From: Flammula alnicola | Taxonomy: Eukaryota > Basidiomycota > Agaricomycetes > Agaricales > Strophariaceae | Assembly: GCA_015499995.1 (NCBI GenBank) | Contig: JADNRV010000038.1 | Coordinates: 186,001 to 250,000, forward strand | Direction of reading: 5' to 3' | DNA length: 64,000 nucleotides | Shown here: in pieces, positions 32,569-42,923 of the stretch | How positions within the stretch are numbered: position 1 is the stretch's first letter | How the letters are laid out: the number at the start of each line of letters is the position of its first letter | Program-made: the position numbers and the translations under genes | The notes under the pieces: generated by a model | What the model saw: the letters and a program-made list of their open reading frames with translations, nothing else | The model's database searches: none | Told to the model about the DNA's origin: nothing

Positions 32569-35500
32569 TCACCTCCGCGTCCTAGCAAGCGGCGGCGCCA
32601 AGAAGCTAGCAGACACCGGCGTCTGGCCTGTCGGCGACGGGATCGGATTCGCAGCACCGGCACCACCAGAGGCAGTCGCAGTCGCAGTCGTATTAGTGGC
32701 CACAGCGAGAGCGGCAGGACGTCTGCGTCTCCTTCGTCTACAGAGAATAAAACAAACCCAACGAGGGGCGGGGAGAAGGTCAGATCCCAGTCGCAACTTG
32801 ACGAAATGGTTTATGCATGTACGCACCTGGGAAAGAGCGGGCCACGAGGCATCGGTCGCTCGTCCAGGTCCAACGCGATATTCGTCGCAGCTTGCAAGCC
32901 CTAAAAGAGTTATTTATTATTTTCATCAGCACCAAATCCCAATTCTCCGACGAGGACGAGGACGAGGACGAAAGAAAGAAAGAAAGGAAAGCAACCACAA
33001 TCCGTCCCAAGTTCACCGCAACGGAAGAAGCAATGAAAAAAATAGCAATCAAACGAAAACGAAAAGAAAAAAGAACGAAAGGAAAAAAGAAAGAAAAAAA
33101 AGACAAACCCACCTCGATCCACTCAACGACATTCTCCACATCCTCCGCCTGCAACAAAAACTGCTCGCCCTCCAGCCGCACCCTTATCACATGCTTCCTT
33201 TTAAGATAATCCGACCCCAGCCCGCTCTCCGCGTTCTGCATCGTGTACGCGCGCAGCAGATCCGAGGGGTGGAGGTCGGCGTCCAAGGAGGGTGGTGCAG
33301 AGGCGGAGGCGGAGTCTTGCGAATTGGACTTGGATTTGGATTTATCTTTGGACGATTTGGACTTGTCTTTCGCGTTGGAAGCGTTGGACGCGTGAGAAGA
33401 CGATGGAGCGATGCTGCTGCTTCCATTCAACCTCGCCGTCGACGACGGCGTCCCAGGCCGCGACCTTTCATACGTCGACGACGAAGGCGTCGTCAGCGTC
33501 GTCGTCGTTGGCGACCGCGACCGCGACCTCCTCGACATGCCACTCCCATCCACGTCCATCGACGTCCTCGAGCTCGCGCAGCTCCCAGCAGCAGCACCAC
33601 CCCCATCCCCGACCCCTGCCCATGCCCGCCGTGCCCATGGCCCAGCCCAATCCCCGCGAACCCCGCCAGCGAGAGCATCGACACACTACTCGACGCGAGC
33701 GCGTGCATCGCGCTGAACCCGTACCCATTGCCTCCACCACTCCCGCTCGAGCTGCTGGGCGTCATCCGCCCACTAGGGGGGTACGGAGGGTTGGGGGTCG
33801 TGCGGCCGCTGTGACTCGGCGTGTTCCGCCCACTGCTGCGCGGGATGTTCAGCGACGCTCTGGGTCTGCTTGCGCTTTCTCCATCCCAGCCCCAACCCCG
33901 ATCCCGATCCCGACTCGCCTCGCGCGGACTGTGCGGCGCCACGTCGCTATTCGACCGCCCATGGCCCTGTCCACGCTCGCGAATCCTGGACGAAGACCTG
34001 GACGCGGAGGTCGGCTTGAGCAGCTGCACGGCGAGGTTCAGCGCGGAGCGCGTGGCGGGGATGACGCCTAGGCTGAGACTATGCCCGTGTCCATGCCCGT
34101 GTCCGTGTCCATGTTCGTGCCCATGTTCGCCGTGGCTTTGGCTGTCGGCACTATTCCGGCGACTCGAAGACCCACTCGCGTGCCCACCACCACCACCACT
34201 ACCCACCGGCGTCTGCTGCACATGGACATGGACCGCACTCGCACTCGTCGTCGTCGTCGGACTGCCGATCTCTAACACCGGCGGGCCCTCCTCGCCCCCT
34301 CGCCGCTCTTCCGCGCACGTGCCATCTCTCGCTCCCTCTCCCTCTCGCGGCGCCCTCGTATACCACCATCATCGTCCGTGGCACCCGCACCTGCAGCTCC
34401 ACTACTCCCACCTGCGCCAGCAGCCCCAACCGCACCAACCGCAAACGCGCTCGTCCTCGTAGCCCCACCCAGCCCCACCCGATCGCCCACCCCCACCTTA
34501 CTCTCCCACCACCCGCCGATCCTCCCAATCCCACTACTCTTACTCTTGCCGCCACCACCCTTCCCCCCACCACCACCACCACCACCACCACTCCCAAACC
34601 CACACCGATACACGCGCAACACCGTCCCCTCAAGCACACAAACCGTCCTCCGCCACTTCCTATCCCGCGCCTGCACGCCCGGCGCGGAGAACTCCATCTT
34701 CCGTGGCATCACGGCGCGCAGGTACACGGCATTAGTGTATGCGGGCAGCGCCTCGCGGCCTTCGTCGTCGCGCGGGGCGATGGGCGCCAGGGACGCGGCG
34801 GGGTGTGCGCTTGGATATGGGTAAGGGGGCGGCGGGGGGTCTAGGGCGTCGAGGGCGGGCGGGCTGCCGAATGTGGGCATGGAGGAGCGTCGCCGCCGGA
34901 GGAGGGGGTGCGCGAGAGAGTCGTATGCGGGTGCCATGCTGATGCGTTTGCTTAGCCTATTCGCGGTGGTCGTGTTCGCGTTCGTGCTTGTGGTCGTAAT
35001 ATCAGTACTACTGGTTATAGTCGTACTCGTCGTAGCCGCCATCGTATTTGTCGCCGTCGTATTTGTCGCGGCCGTCGTCGTCATCGTTCCTGTACCTGTA
35101 CCTGTAGTAGCAACACCAATATCCCCTCCAACAAAAGCCAACGACCCGACCAACACCCCAGCCTCGTCTCCCTCCTCCATGCTATAGTAGTATTCCTCCA
35201 AGTCCTTCTCGTCAGCGCCCGCTGGCGCCTCCGCGTTAGGGTGCATCAGGTGCTCAGTGGCAGGAGCTATCTTTGGCGCAGTGCCAGCACCAGCACCAGC
35301 ACCGAGGCTTGGATGACTAGGAATGGGGCTTGGAGTGGGAATAGAAATAGGAATAGGACCAAGCCCAACACCACCATGTAAATGTATCTCGGCTGCTCCG
35401 GTACCGTCGGGCCTCGAGGCTATCGAAGGTATCGAAGGTATCGAAGGTTGCGAAGATTGCGAAGGTATCGAAGGTTGCGAAGATTGCGAAGATTGCGAAG

Positions 35501-38234
35501 GTTGCGAAGATTGCGAAGGCTGCGAAGCAATCGAGAGCACCGAAGCCCCCGAAATTGTCGAAGCCATCGAAGCCACCCCCACCCCCATCGGACCTGCTGC
35601 GCCCCTCCGCTGCATCTGCATCGTCTGCGATGCCGGTTCCGCTGGTACGCGTGCGGGCGTCGTCATGCCCATGCCTCCTCGTTCTCGTTCTCGTTTTTGC
35701 GGTCCGTCGCTCTGCGTCGCGGCTGCGTTACCACCCTCCTGGACCACCACCTTCTCACCACGCCGCCCCTCCACACCCGCACCCGCACCCGCACCACCCG
35801 CACCCCACTCCGCCCACATCCTCTCCGCCTCGCGCACATCCACAAGACTCCTCGACACCCGGTGGTGGGATTTGTAGAACGACGACACTGGACGTTGTGT
35901 GGTCGTATGGCCAGTATTAGCAGTAGTACCTAGGGCACCTGCACGCAAAGCAGCACCGGCACCCGTAGGGACACCGATAGTCGCACCCATAGTCTGCATC
36001 GCAATAGCACCAGCGTTGAACGCGGCAGCCGTATTATTATAGGTATTGACCACTCGCTGTACAGAGGGACGGTGGTGCGCATAGGAATAGTTGGACGTGT
36101 ATGAGGATTTGGAGCGGCCGAGGAGGGTGGGCGGAGGCAGAGGCGGTGGTACTGCGGCCTGCGCCGACGACGAGGAGGAGGAGGAGGAGGTGGTGGTGGA
36201 GGTGGTGGTGGAGGAGGAAAAGGAGGAGGAGGGTACAGAGGAAGGATCCGAAGCAGAGGGATTCATGGAACCCGAGGTATCATTTTTGAGCGAAGCCAAA
36301 TACGAAGGGAACAGATCCCCAGGGCGCGGGGTGCGCGCAGGCGACACCGCGCGCGGGGTGGGTGTGCCCTCCTTACTACTCGCCGCCGTCGTCGTCATCG
36401 TCATCGTCCTGGTCGAATTTGTCCTCGACGGTTTGTTCGACGCGGCGTGGTGGCCCGCCTGGGGCTGGAAATAATCCCCCGTCCCTAGCCCTAGAAAACC
36501 TCTACTCGCAGTAGCGACAGGCGTCCGCCCCGCGTCTTCCGTCACATACGCATTCGCATTCGTCTCTTTGTCTTTGCCTTTACCCTTCGCCGTCCTCCTC
36601 AGACTCTTGTGCTGATCCCTATTGTGATCCCTGTGATCGCCGCCGCCAGTCCGCCCGTGGGCGTGGGCGTGGCTGTGGGTCAAGACAGGCTCCTCGCTCA
36701 GGAAGCTCAGATCCAGCTTGCCCAGCCCCAAGGTGGAGGACCCGAAGTCGATGCCGGGCAGCTGTGGCGCATACGAGGAGGAGGGTTTGTCGGGCAGTTG
36801 GGAACTGGATGCAGATGTATCAGATAGGGATGGCTTTGGTTTGTGCCCGCGCGAGGGCGACGGGTTACGCGATGCAGGTTGAGATCCCAGCGCGGTTTTG
36901 TATGATGAGGTGCGGGACGCGATGCTCCTTCTGTCGTCGTCTGAGGGGTTGTCGTTGTCGTTGTCGTCCGAGGTGTGCTCGTTGTCCGAGGTGGCCTCGT
37001 GGTGCTGATGGTGCTGGTGATGATGGGCGTGGTGCTGGTGCTGCCGATAACTCTGATCATACGCCGAGCCCGTAAAAGACGACGCAGACGACGCAAGTGT
37101 CTCCGAGCTCCGCTCGCTGCTGAAGCTCGACCGCGGGAGGTCTTCGTCCTCGAGCGGCGATGGGGTGTCTTCAGTGTCTCTTCTTCCAAGATGGTTATGG
37201 TCGTCATCGCCATCATCGTCGTCCAAATGCAACGCATGTTCCTCCTCCTCCTCCTCCTCTTCTTCCAGAATATCCCCGTGCTCATCCACGTCCACGACCT
37301 CCTCTCCCGCGCGACCGGCGCCCTGCAAAGGCAGCGCAGGCATGCCACTCAACCTATTCTTCCTATTCCTCCGTCTCCTGTCCTCCTCCGTCTCCTCCGC
37401 CTCCGTGCCCGCACTGGCACCTGCACCTGCACCTGCACCTGCACCCCCACCCACACGACCTCCAACAGCACCCCCAGCACCGATCAACGGCGACGGCAAA
37501 TTCAAAATAGGCAATGGCGGCGGACGAAGAATAACAGAAGGCGACAACCGCGCGGGGCTGTTGTTGTAAAAGCTCAGGCTGAAGCGGTGGTTCGGCGGGG
37601 GCAGTGTGAGTCTGGGCGGCGGGGGCGCTGCGGAGCCTTCCGAGGCGGATACTACTATTCTCGGGGGTGCGGCGCCCGGTGGGAGAGGCGCTAGATGCGA
37701 AGAGGAATTGGTAGAGGTAGAAGGAACGGCCGACGCCGACACAGAGATGTGCATGGGCAGTGGGGGTGAAACAGAGGATGGCAACGGCGGAATCGGGCGA
37801 GATGGTGGCGGGTGGTGATCTGATCGTGATCGACCCTGTGTCGTCATATTGCTCACTCTGGGCGTCGGTATCACCTCTACGGGCGACCCTTCCTCCTCCT
37901 CCTCATCTTCCTCCTCGCCCTCCTCTCTGCCGCCTACTTCATCCTCGTCGTCCTTCGCCCCCAACAAATGCGGTTGCGACATGTACGGCTTCACTGCCCC
38001 GCCCATACTGCTCCCGCTCCCACTGCCGCTCGAGCTGCTCCGTGTCGACGGCATATATCCATACGGGCCTGCATTCGGTGTATAAGGTGAATCCAGTGAG
38101 CTTCTTATGGGTTGCGAATACCCGTTGGCGGTGGTGTGGGTCGTGGATTGCGTTCGTCTGTGCTGCGTAGGCGTCACAGTGTTATTGGTGTTAGTAGTAG
38201 TAGCATCGCCCTTCCTCGAAGTCGGAATGCGCAT
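32569..38234 (-). CDS. Very large low-complexity PH-domain protein
   Basis: Leftward gene starting at ATG 38234 (MRIPTSRKG). One open exon of about 1,300 codons runs to about 34272, full of Ser/Pro/Thr, His, Gly-Ala and acidic runs. Near its end comes [20 protein letters not shown], then [20 protein letters not shown]: strands 1-3 of a PH domain. After a His/Gly/Ser-rich stretch the domain resumes at 33290-33113 ([20 protein letters not shown], then ENVVEWIE) and continues in exons 32900-32827 ([20 protein letters not shown]) and 32737-32569. Introns 33112-32901 and 32826-32738 are clear. The joins near 34272 and 33560 need a frame change (intron or indel) and are unresolved. Family relatives are Agaricomycete PH proteins that probably bind phosphoinositides; function unknown. 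The high-GC sequence creates long meaningless antisense frames. Confidence 0.75.
32965..33108 (+). repeat. Purine-rich GAAA tract inside a PH-gene intron
   Basis: Plus strand is almost all A and G with GAAA and GGAAA words, so the transcribed strand has a 140-nt pyrimidine tract inside intron 33112-32901. That is far longer than a normal polypyrimidine tract. Confidence 0.7.
35413..35560 (-). repeat. Coding nonapeptide-like repeat in the PH protein
   Basis: Iterated TATCGAAGG/TTGCGAAGA words on the plus strand encode alternating SQPSQSS and SIPSIPS units on the minus strand. The unit length is 9-15 bp. Confidence 0.8.
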
Positions 38235-39670
38235 GATGTCCTTGAGTGATGTTATCCTCTGCGAGATCTTGCTTGCTCGGGGCTGGTCGAGGGTCCAAGA
38301 GATGAAAGAACAAAAGACAACAGAGTGGTTAGTAAAGCGCTCATAAGCAATGAAAGGTGAAAGAAAGACAAAAAAAAGATCCTGTCCGTCCAAGTCATGC
38401 CCTACATCAACGTTGACGACACGAGACACGACATGACACAAGACGCCAACAACTCGAGCCCATCCCACCCCAAACACGTGTACTCATCTCCTCGTTTCTC
38501 CGCTCAAAAAGCCCAACAGCATCCATGCATCACCCAAAAGACCCAAAGACAAAAGCATCCAAAGAAAACCCACCTTTGGCCTCGTCGCACTCTCCTCCAC
38601 CAGCGGTCGTCTCGCATAATACATAGATGGTGGTACCTCCATCTCAAGCTCTTTTGTCCCTTCACGTTCGCTATATCACTACGTCTCGTTTTCCGTGGTC
38701 TCCGATCTCCGTCTCGCGTCCGTGGTGATGAAAGCCAAGCGCAAGCGCAAACGCAAAGCAGTAATGTAGTACCACTGCCGATACTACTCAAGCGAGCGCA
38801 GCCGGATCTACCTGAAAGCCCAGGCCCAAGCCCAACTTGCGGCCTTGCTCCGACGAGTCCAAGTCCAAGTCGACGGCAAAGATTACAGAGGGTGGGGTAC
38901 CGTGTACCGCAAGCACGAATTAATAGAGAAGACACTTGGGAGGTCGAAGCGAGGTAGGTGGTAATGGAAAGGAAGCGGAGGGTGTTGGGTTGGGCCGTTC
39001 AAACCCAAAGCTTCGAATCGAGCGTGCCGGCGGGGCGCGTGTACTGAACGAACCCAATCCTGAGCCTTGCTTGCGTGAACAAGTCGCTTCTCCGTGTGAG
39101 ACCCTGTTCACGGTCCGAATCGCCAAGTTCGGATGGACGATAAGATGAGTACCTGTATGTGAGGAAAAGTTGGGAAAGGAAGAACGCTTTCGTGGTAAGA
39201 ACTTGCGAGATTCGCTACTCTAGAGGAGTGCAGCCCCGTCAGAGCTCCGAGTCGTCAGAGACAATGTGCAAGATGGATCCGGTGGAGCGAGCTCACACAC
39301 AGCCATGCATGCAGCCCGGCTCTGAATGAGCTATAAAAAGAACTTCTACTAAAGACCCAACTAAAAAAAGAGCCAAACCAAACCCTCGGCGGACCCAACG
39401 CGGCGCAGTAATCCAAGTCTAGAGGTGAATACTAATAGGCGAATTCAATGAGGCCTAAACGCATTCGAAGGATAGGAAGAAGAAAAACAGAATTGAAGAG
39501 AGATACCAGTACAATGTGCCGGCGCAGTCAGTCGGAACGGCGGCGATCGAGCGATGCATAGACTATCTATAGACATACAGTCGGCATTCAAAAGTAATGC
39601 AAAGGACACCCAAGCAGCGCTGAGCGCTCCGTTGGCGCTCCGCTACCCCCGGATCCACACCTCAAACATT
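38235..39670. other. Upstream region of the PH gene, no other gene seen
   Basis: 1.4 kb. The reading frame of the PH protein stays open for about 80 codons above ATG 38234 (to 38477), so an earlier start or a 5' exon is possible. Open stretches at 38397-39148 overlap in several frames without domain signals. Confidence 0.4.
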
Positions 39671-39672
39671 TA

Positions 39673-40454
39673 CAGCGACTTGCGGTACTTAGGGCGCGTC
39701 ACGATTTTTTCCAAACGCGGCGATTTTTGATGGTTTTTGGTTCGTTTTGAGTATTCGTAGAATAGCGTCACCAGTTCTTATTATTTTTGAATAACAATCA
39801 GACCAGTGAATTCGCATTGAAAATTGGCATCGATAGGTATAAGGAATGTCAAGAAAAAGTTGAATTTGAGTGATAGTTTGAGGAACATAGATTTCGCAGG
39901 TGTTCTGATGATGTGGCACAATGTTCATGAAGTTACACATCTATTTCTTAGTCAACTCTCCCAATTTTATGCTCATAATGCTTTCAGTAGATATATATAT
40001 ACGCTGTAAAAAATGGATGGAGAGTAATTCTATGGGGAGATTTCGACACTGTGTTTGTGGTCCCGGGAGGCCCGAGGAAGCACTTACAACTTCACCGCGC
40101 TATGCCCCCTCCTCTTCATTTTTCATATATAATTTAGCACAGAGCATATATCCAAGCCAACTGGAGGTAAATTTGTGCATTTTGAATGACCATTACGCAC
40201 TTTATTTCATGAGCATTGTGCCACATCCTGCGAAATCCATGTTCCTCAATCTATCACTCAAATTCAACTGTTTCTTGATATTTCTTATACCTATCGATGC
40301 CAATTTTCACTGCGAATTCACTGGTCTGGTTGTTATTCAAAAATAATAAGAACTGGCGGCGCTATTCTACGAATACTCAAAACGAACCAAAAACCATCAA
40401 AAATCGCCGCGTTTGGAAAAAATCGTGACGCGCCCTAAGTACCGCAAGTCGCTG
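39673..40454. mobile_element. MITE with about 250-bp inverted arms and TA target duplication
   Basis: Left arm 39673-about 39920 and right arm about 40205-40454 are inverted copies that begin CAGCGACTTGCGGTACTTAG, followed by GGGCGCGTCACG. TA lies directly outside both ends (39671-39672 and 40455-40456), as in Tc1/mariner-type elements. The middle (about 280 bp) has no transposase. A second copy of the terminal word CGCTGTA occurs at 40002-40008 inside it, hinting at an internal end or a nested deletion derivative. Mismatches between the arms are few. Confidence 0.9.
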
Positions 40455-40788
40455 TAAAGAACGCTACACTGCGCCTGCATCAGGAAACAATAAAATGTTC
40501 AATAGATTAGCCTTTAACTACGCAGATTTGGTAGGTAAGGGCCTCACCTATGTTGTTTCCAGTAGCCCCCGTAGTCAAACATAGGAAATATGTGTCGTCT
40601 GTACACCGAGGTAGCTGTAGGGTACCACCCATAGACATGGGTAACCGTAGCAGTCAGTCGGTAGTCTCCAGAGTTGGTAACGCTCTGCTGGTAGTACTAG
40701 GAGAACTATAACATTGTGAATGTGGTTACTAATCACAAAGCGGGAGACGGGCAAAAAATGTATTGTTACAAATAACAAGTGGTAAGAC
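40455..40788. other. Spacer between the MITE and a Plavaka fragment
   Basis: Contains short GGTAGC/GGTACC/GTAACC words near 40605-40690 that resemble subterminal repeats of a CACTA-like element and may be the 3' end of the Plavaka element. Confidence 0.35.
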
Positions 40789-41805
40789 CTATCTAATGTG
40801 ACGCATTAGTCGCGGCCGTGTTTGGCGTTCACGCTCTTGAACCAGCCGAGTCTCATATCTGTCTGGTAGGTAGCGAAGTAGGAAAAAATCGTGATGACGA
40901 AGGTAGCAACTCAAGTAGAAGGATGTGGCATGCTCAAGCACGGACTCCGAAGCCCAGGTCGAGTTGATGCCCTTGCCGCAGACCGGAATGAGGTGACAAG
41001 TCTGAGTGATTTGGGTTATTGGGATAATTGAGGCACGCCGGCGGTGATTATGGGATGAGGGAGAGACTTGGTACATCCCAACGTCAGGAACAGGGGAGGT
41101 TAGAGGTTTGAACCAGTGGACATATGCAAGTGGATGAGGGTGGGAGCCATATTCTGCAGGGAGCCGGAAGATTAACATGACCTGGGCAACACGTAACCCT
41201 AAAATTAAAAGACAGACCATCGAGATGTCATTAGGTTGCGTTGAGAAGAATAAACAGCCCGAGCGTACCGTCTAGGGGACCCGATTTGCCATCAGCCGCC
41301 CGTTCACGCACAAGCACAATACTGAATCGTGCAGGAACAGGGGCCTTGATTCCGCCTCTTGTAATCTTTCCAGGTTCGTGCTTCGTGGCGTGGATTGTAT
41401 CTTTGGTGGGTTTTGAAGTAATCTCACAGCGAATGGGCAATAAAAGCGAGAATTTTTTGTAGACAGGAAGCACAGAGGCCTCTGTCAGATAAGCGGGGGG
41501 GATGGTGGAATTGGATTGTAAAAATTTCGCCAGTTGAGGCAGGAAGTCGACAGCGCCAAAGTCGTTGGCAATGGAGGAAATCGAAACGCGGGGTAGCGCA
41601 GGTAGCTTGGCGATGACATAAGCAGGTTGTTGATTGGACGAGAGATCAGATGGAACTTGGTCTCCCCCATCATCGTCTTCAGGATCTTCATCATCGCCTT
41701 CATCGTTCGCGTCTTGAATTGCCGCGATATAACCACGGCTGAAGCTGCTGTTGAAATAACCGTGTCCGCGTCGGTTACTCGGGATGTGAGTAGGGACCCT
41801 CGCAA
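40789..41805 (-). pseudogene. Plavaka-type transposase, C-terminal fragment
   Basis: The minus strand reads the C-terminal third of a Plavaka (CACTA-related) transposase: PALPRVSISSIANDFGAVDF and LPQLAKFLQS, then FSLLLPIRCEITSKPT and RFSIVLVRE, and after an intron near 41220-41260 RVAQVMLIFRLP, LAYVHWFKPL, GMYQVSPS, RRRASIIPI and TCHLIPV, ending near 40789. The catalytic core and N-terminal zinc finger are absent, and one frame change occurs near 41480. It is a dead remnant. Confidence 0.65.
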
Positions 41806-42112
41806 TCGAGCGAGGGCTTCGTCTCTAATTTACACTAGCTATATACAATTTACATAGCAGTAATGACGAGCCCACGTGGTAGAAACTAATGTGAAATAGA
41901 CGAAGAACGTGCGAGGCTAAGCCAAGCATACACCAACGTCGCATGAACCTTTTGCGTGCGCTCAATATTCCAACACACCCCCGTGAGCGCAACGCAAAGA
42001 GAAAAGGAGGAAAGAGAAACAAAATAGAACCAAAAACGACAGGCGCACCTCAGCACCCCCGCAAAGAAAAAGAATCTTGCACCCCCGTAAGTCCTAAACC
42101 ACAAAATAAAAA
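41806..42112. other. Spacer between two element remnants
   Basis: 307 bp with nothing recognisable. Confidence 0.4.
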
Positions 42113-42415
42113 TCAGAAAACCCCATCACTATCATCGTAGTCGTCCTCAGAATCTTCTTCGACTGCTGCTGCAATATCTCCCTTCCTTTTCTTCTTTGAC
42201 TTCTCCCACTCCAACCTCTCTGGACATTCAGACTTGTAATGCCCCTTCTTGTCGCAGAAAAAACAGGTAATGTCAGCTGCAGCCTGAGTGGTGAGACGTG
42301 AAGTCCTCGAGGTAGCACCGCGAGTAACAACCATTGCTTCGTCGTGTTCATCCTTGGAGTTGTCGTCACCATCGGGTTTGGCCTGGCGAACCTCCTCGTT
42401 AAGTAAGCGAGCCAC
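42113..42415 (-). pseudogene. Retrotransposon gag remnant with zinc knuckle
   Basis: Minus-strand fragment with one CCHC knuckle (CFFCDKKGHYKSEC), preceded by ARLLNEEVRQAK and followed by a basic-acidic tail. This matches the 3' end of a Ty1/copia-type gag. The fragment starts exactly where the big element's left end begins, and no gag 5' half is found beyond the right end. No protease, integrase or reverse transcriptase is present. Confidence 0.6.
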
Positions 42416-42422
42416 ATACCTT

Positions 42423-42575
42423 TGTTACAGTGTACCGTATAATATGGTACACCGAACGTGTACAGTGTGCCGCGTGATACGGGTTCAGCGAATTCGCTGA
42501 ACCAGTGAATAACGTACTATACATAATTAGGTAGCTAGTGTACTACATAATATGATACACCGAATTCGCTGGAGC
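42423..42575 (+). repeat. Left terminal inverted repeat of the KDZ element
   Basis: Aligns with the reverse complement of 59813-60000. Contains a 22-bp perfect palindrome at 42482-42503 (GGTTCAGCGAA/TTCGCTGAACC) and a partial one at 42559-42572. Compared with the right end it has one GTACAGTGTGCC unit rather than two. Confidence 0.85.
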
Positions 42576-42923
42576 CACGTTCAACATGTCTAATGCACCT
42601 CCATAGCCGATTTCCGTAGGTTGGGGCAATCGGCACCCAAAATCGGGGCTGCTGTACATATAATAAGATCCATAGGGAATGCTCGGGAGCACGATGGGTC
42701 AGTCGGCATTGAATCGGCACTGCTGATTTGCATGAATCAGCGTCAGTCGGCACTTAAGAGCAGGGTCGGCACTTGAGATCGGGGATGCTTATGTCGATTT
42801 GGCCTTGCTGTTTTGCTTGAATTGTTGCCCTCGGCACTGAAAATCGTGCTGAAAATCGCGTGTGGCAAGATATGAACCATTAAAAATACAAAATACATCA
42901 ACATATATCGATGTTCCGATAGA

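Noticed and set aside
32500..38200. Long plus-strand open frames (up to 370 codons) over the PH-domain gene
   Set aside because: They are antisense shadows of GC-rich, low-complexity coding DNA. They encode Arg/Pro runs, overlap one another, and lack splice logic.
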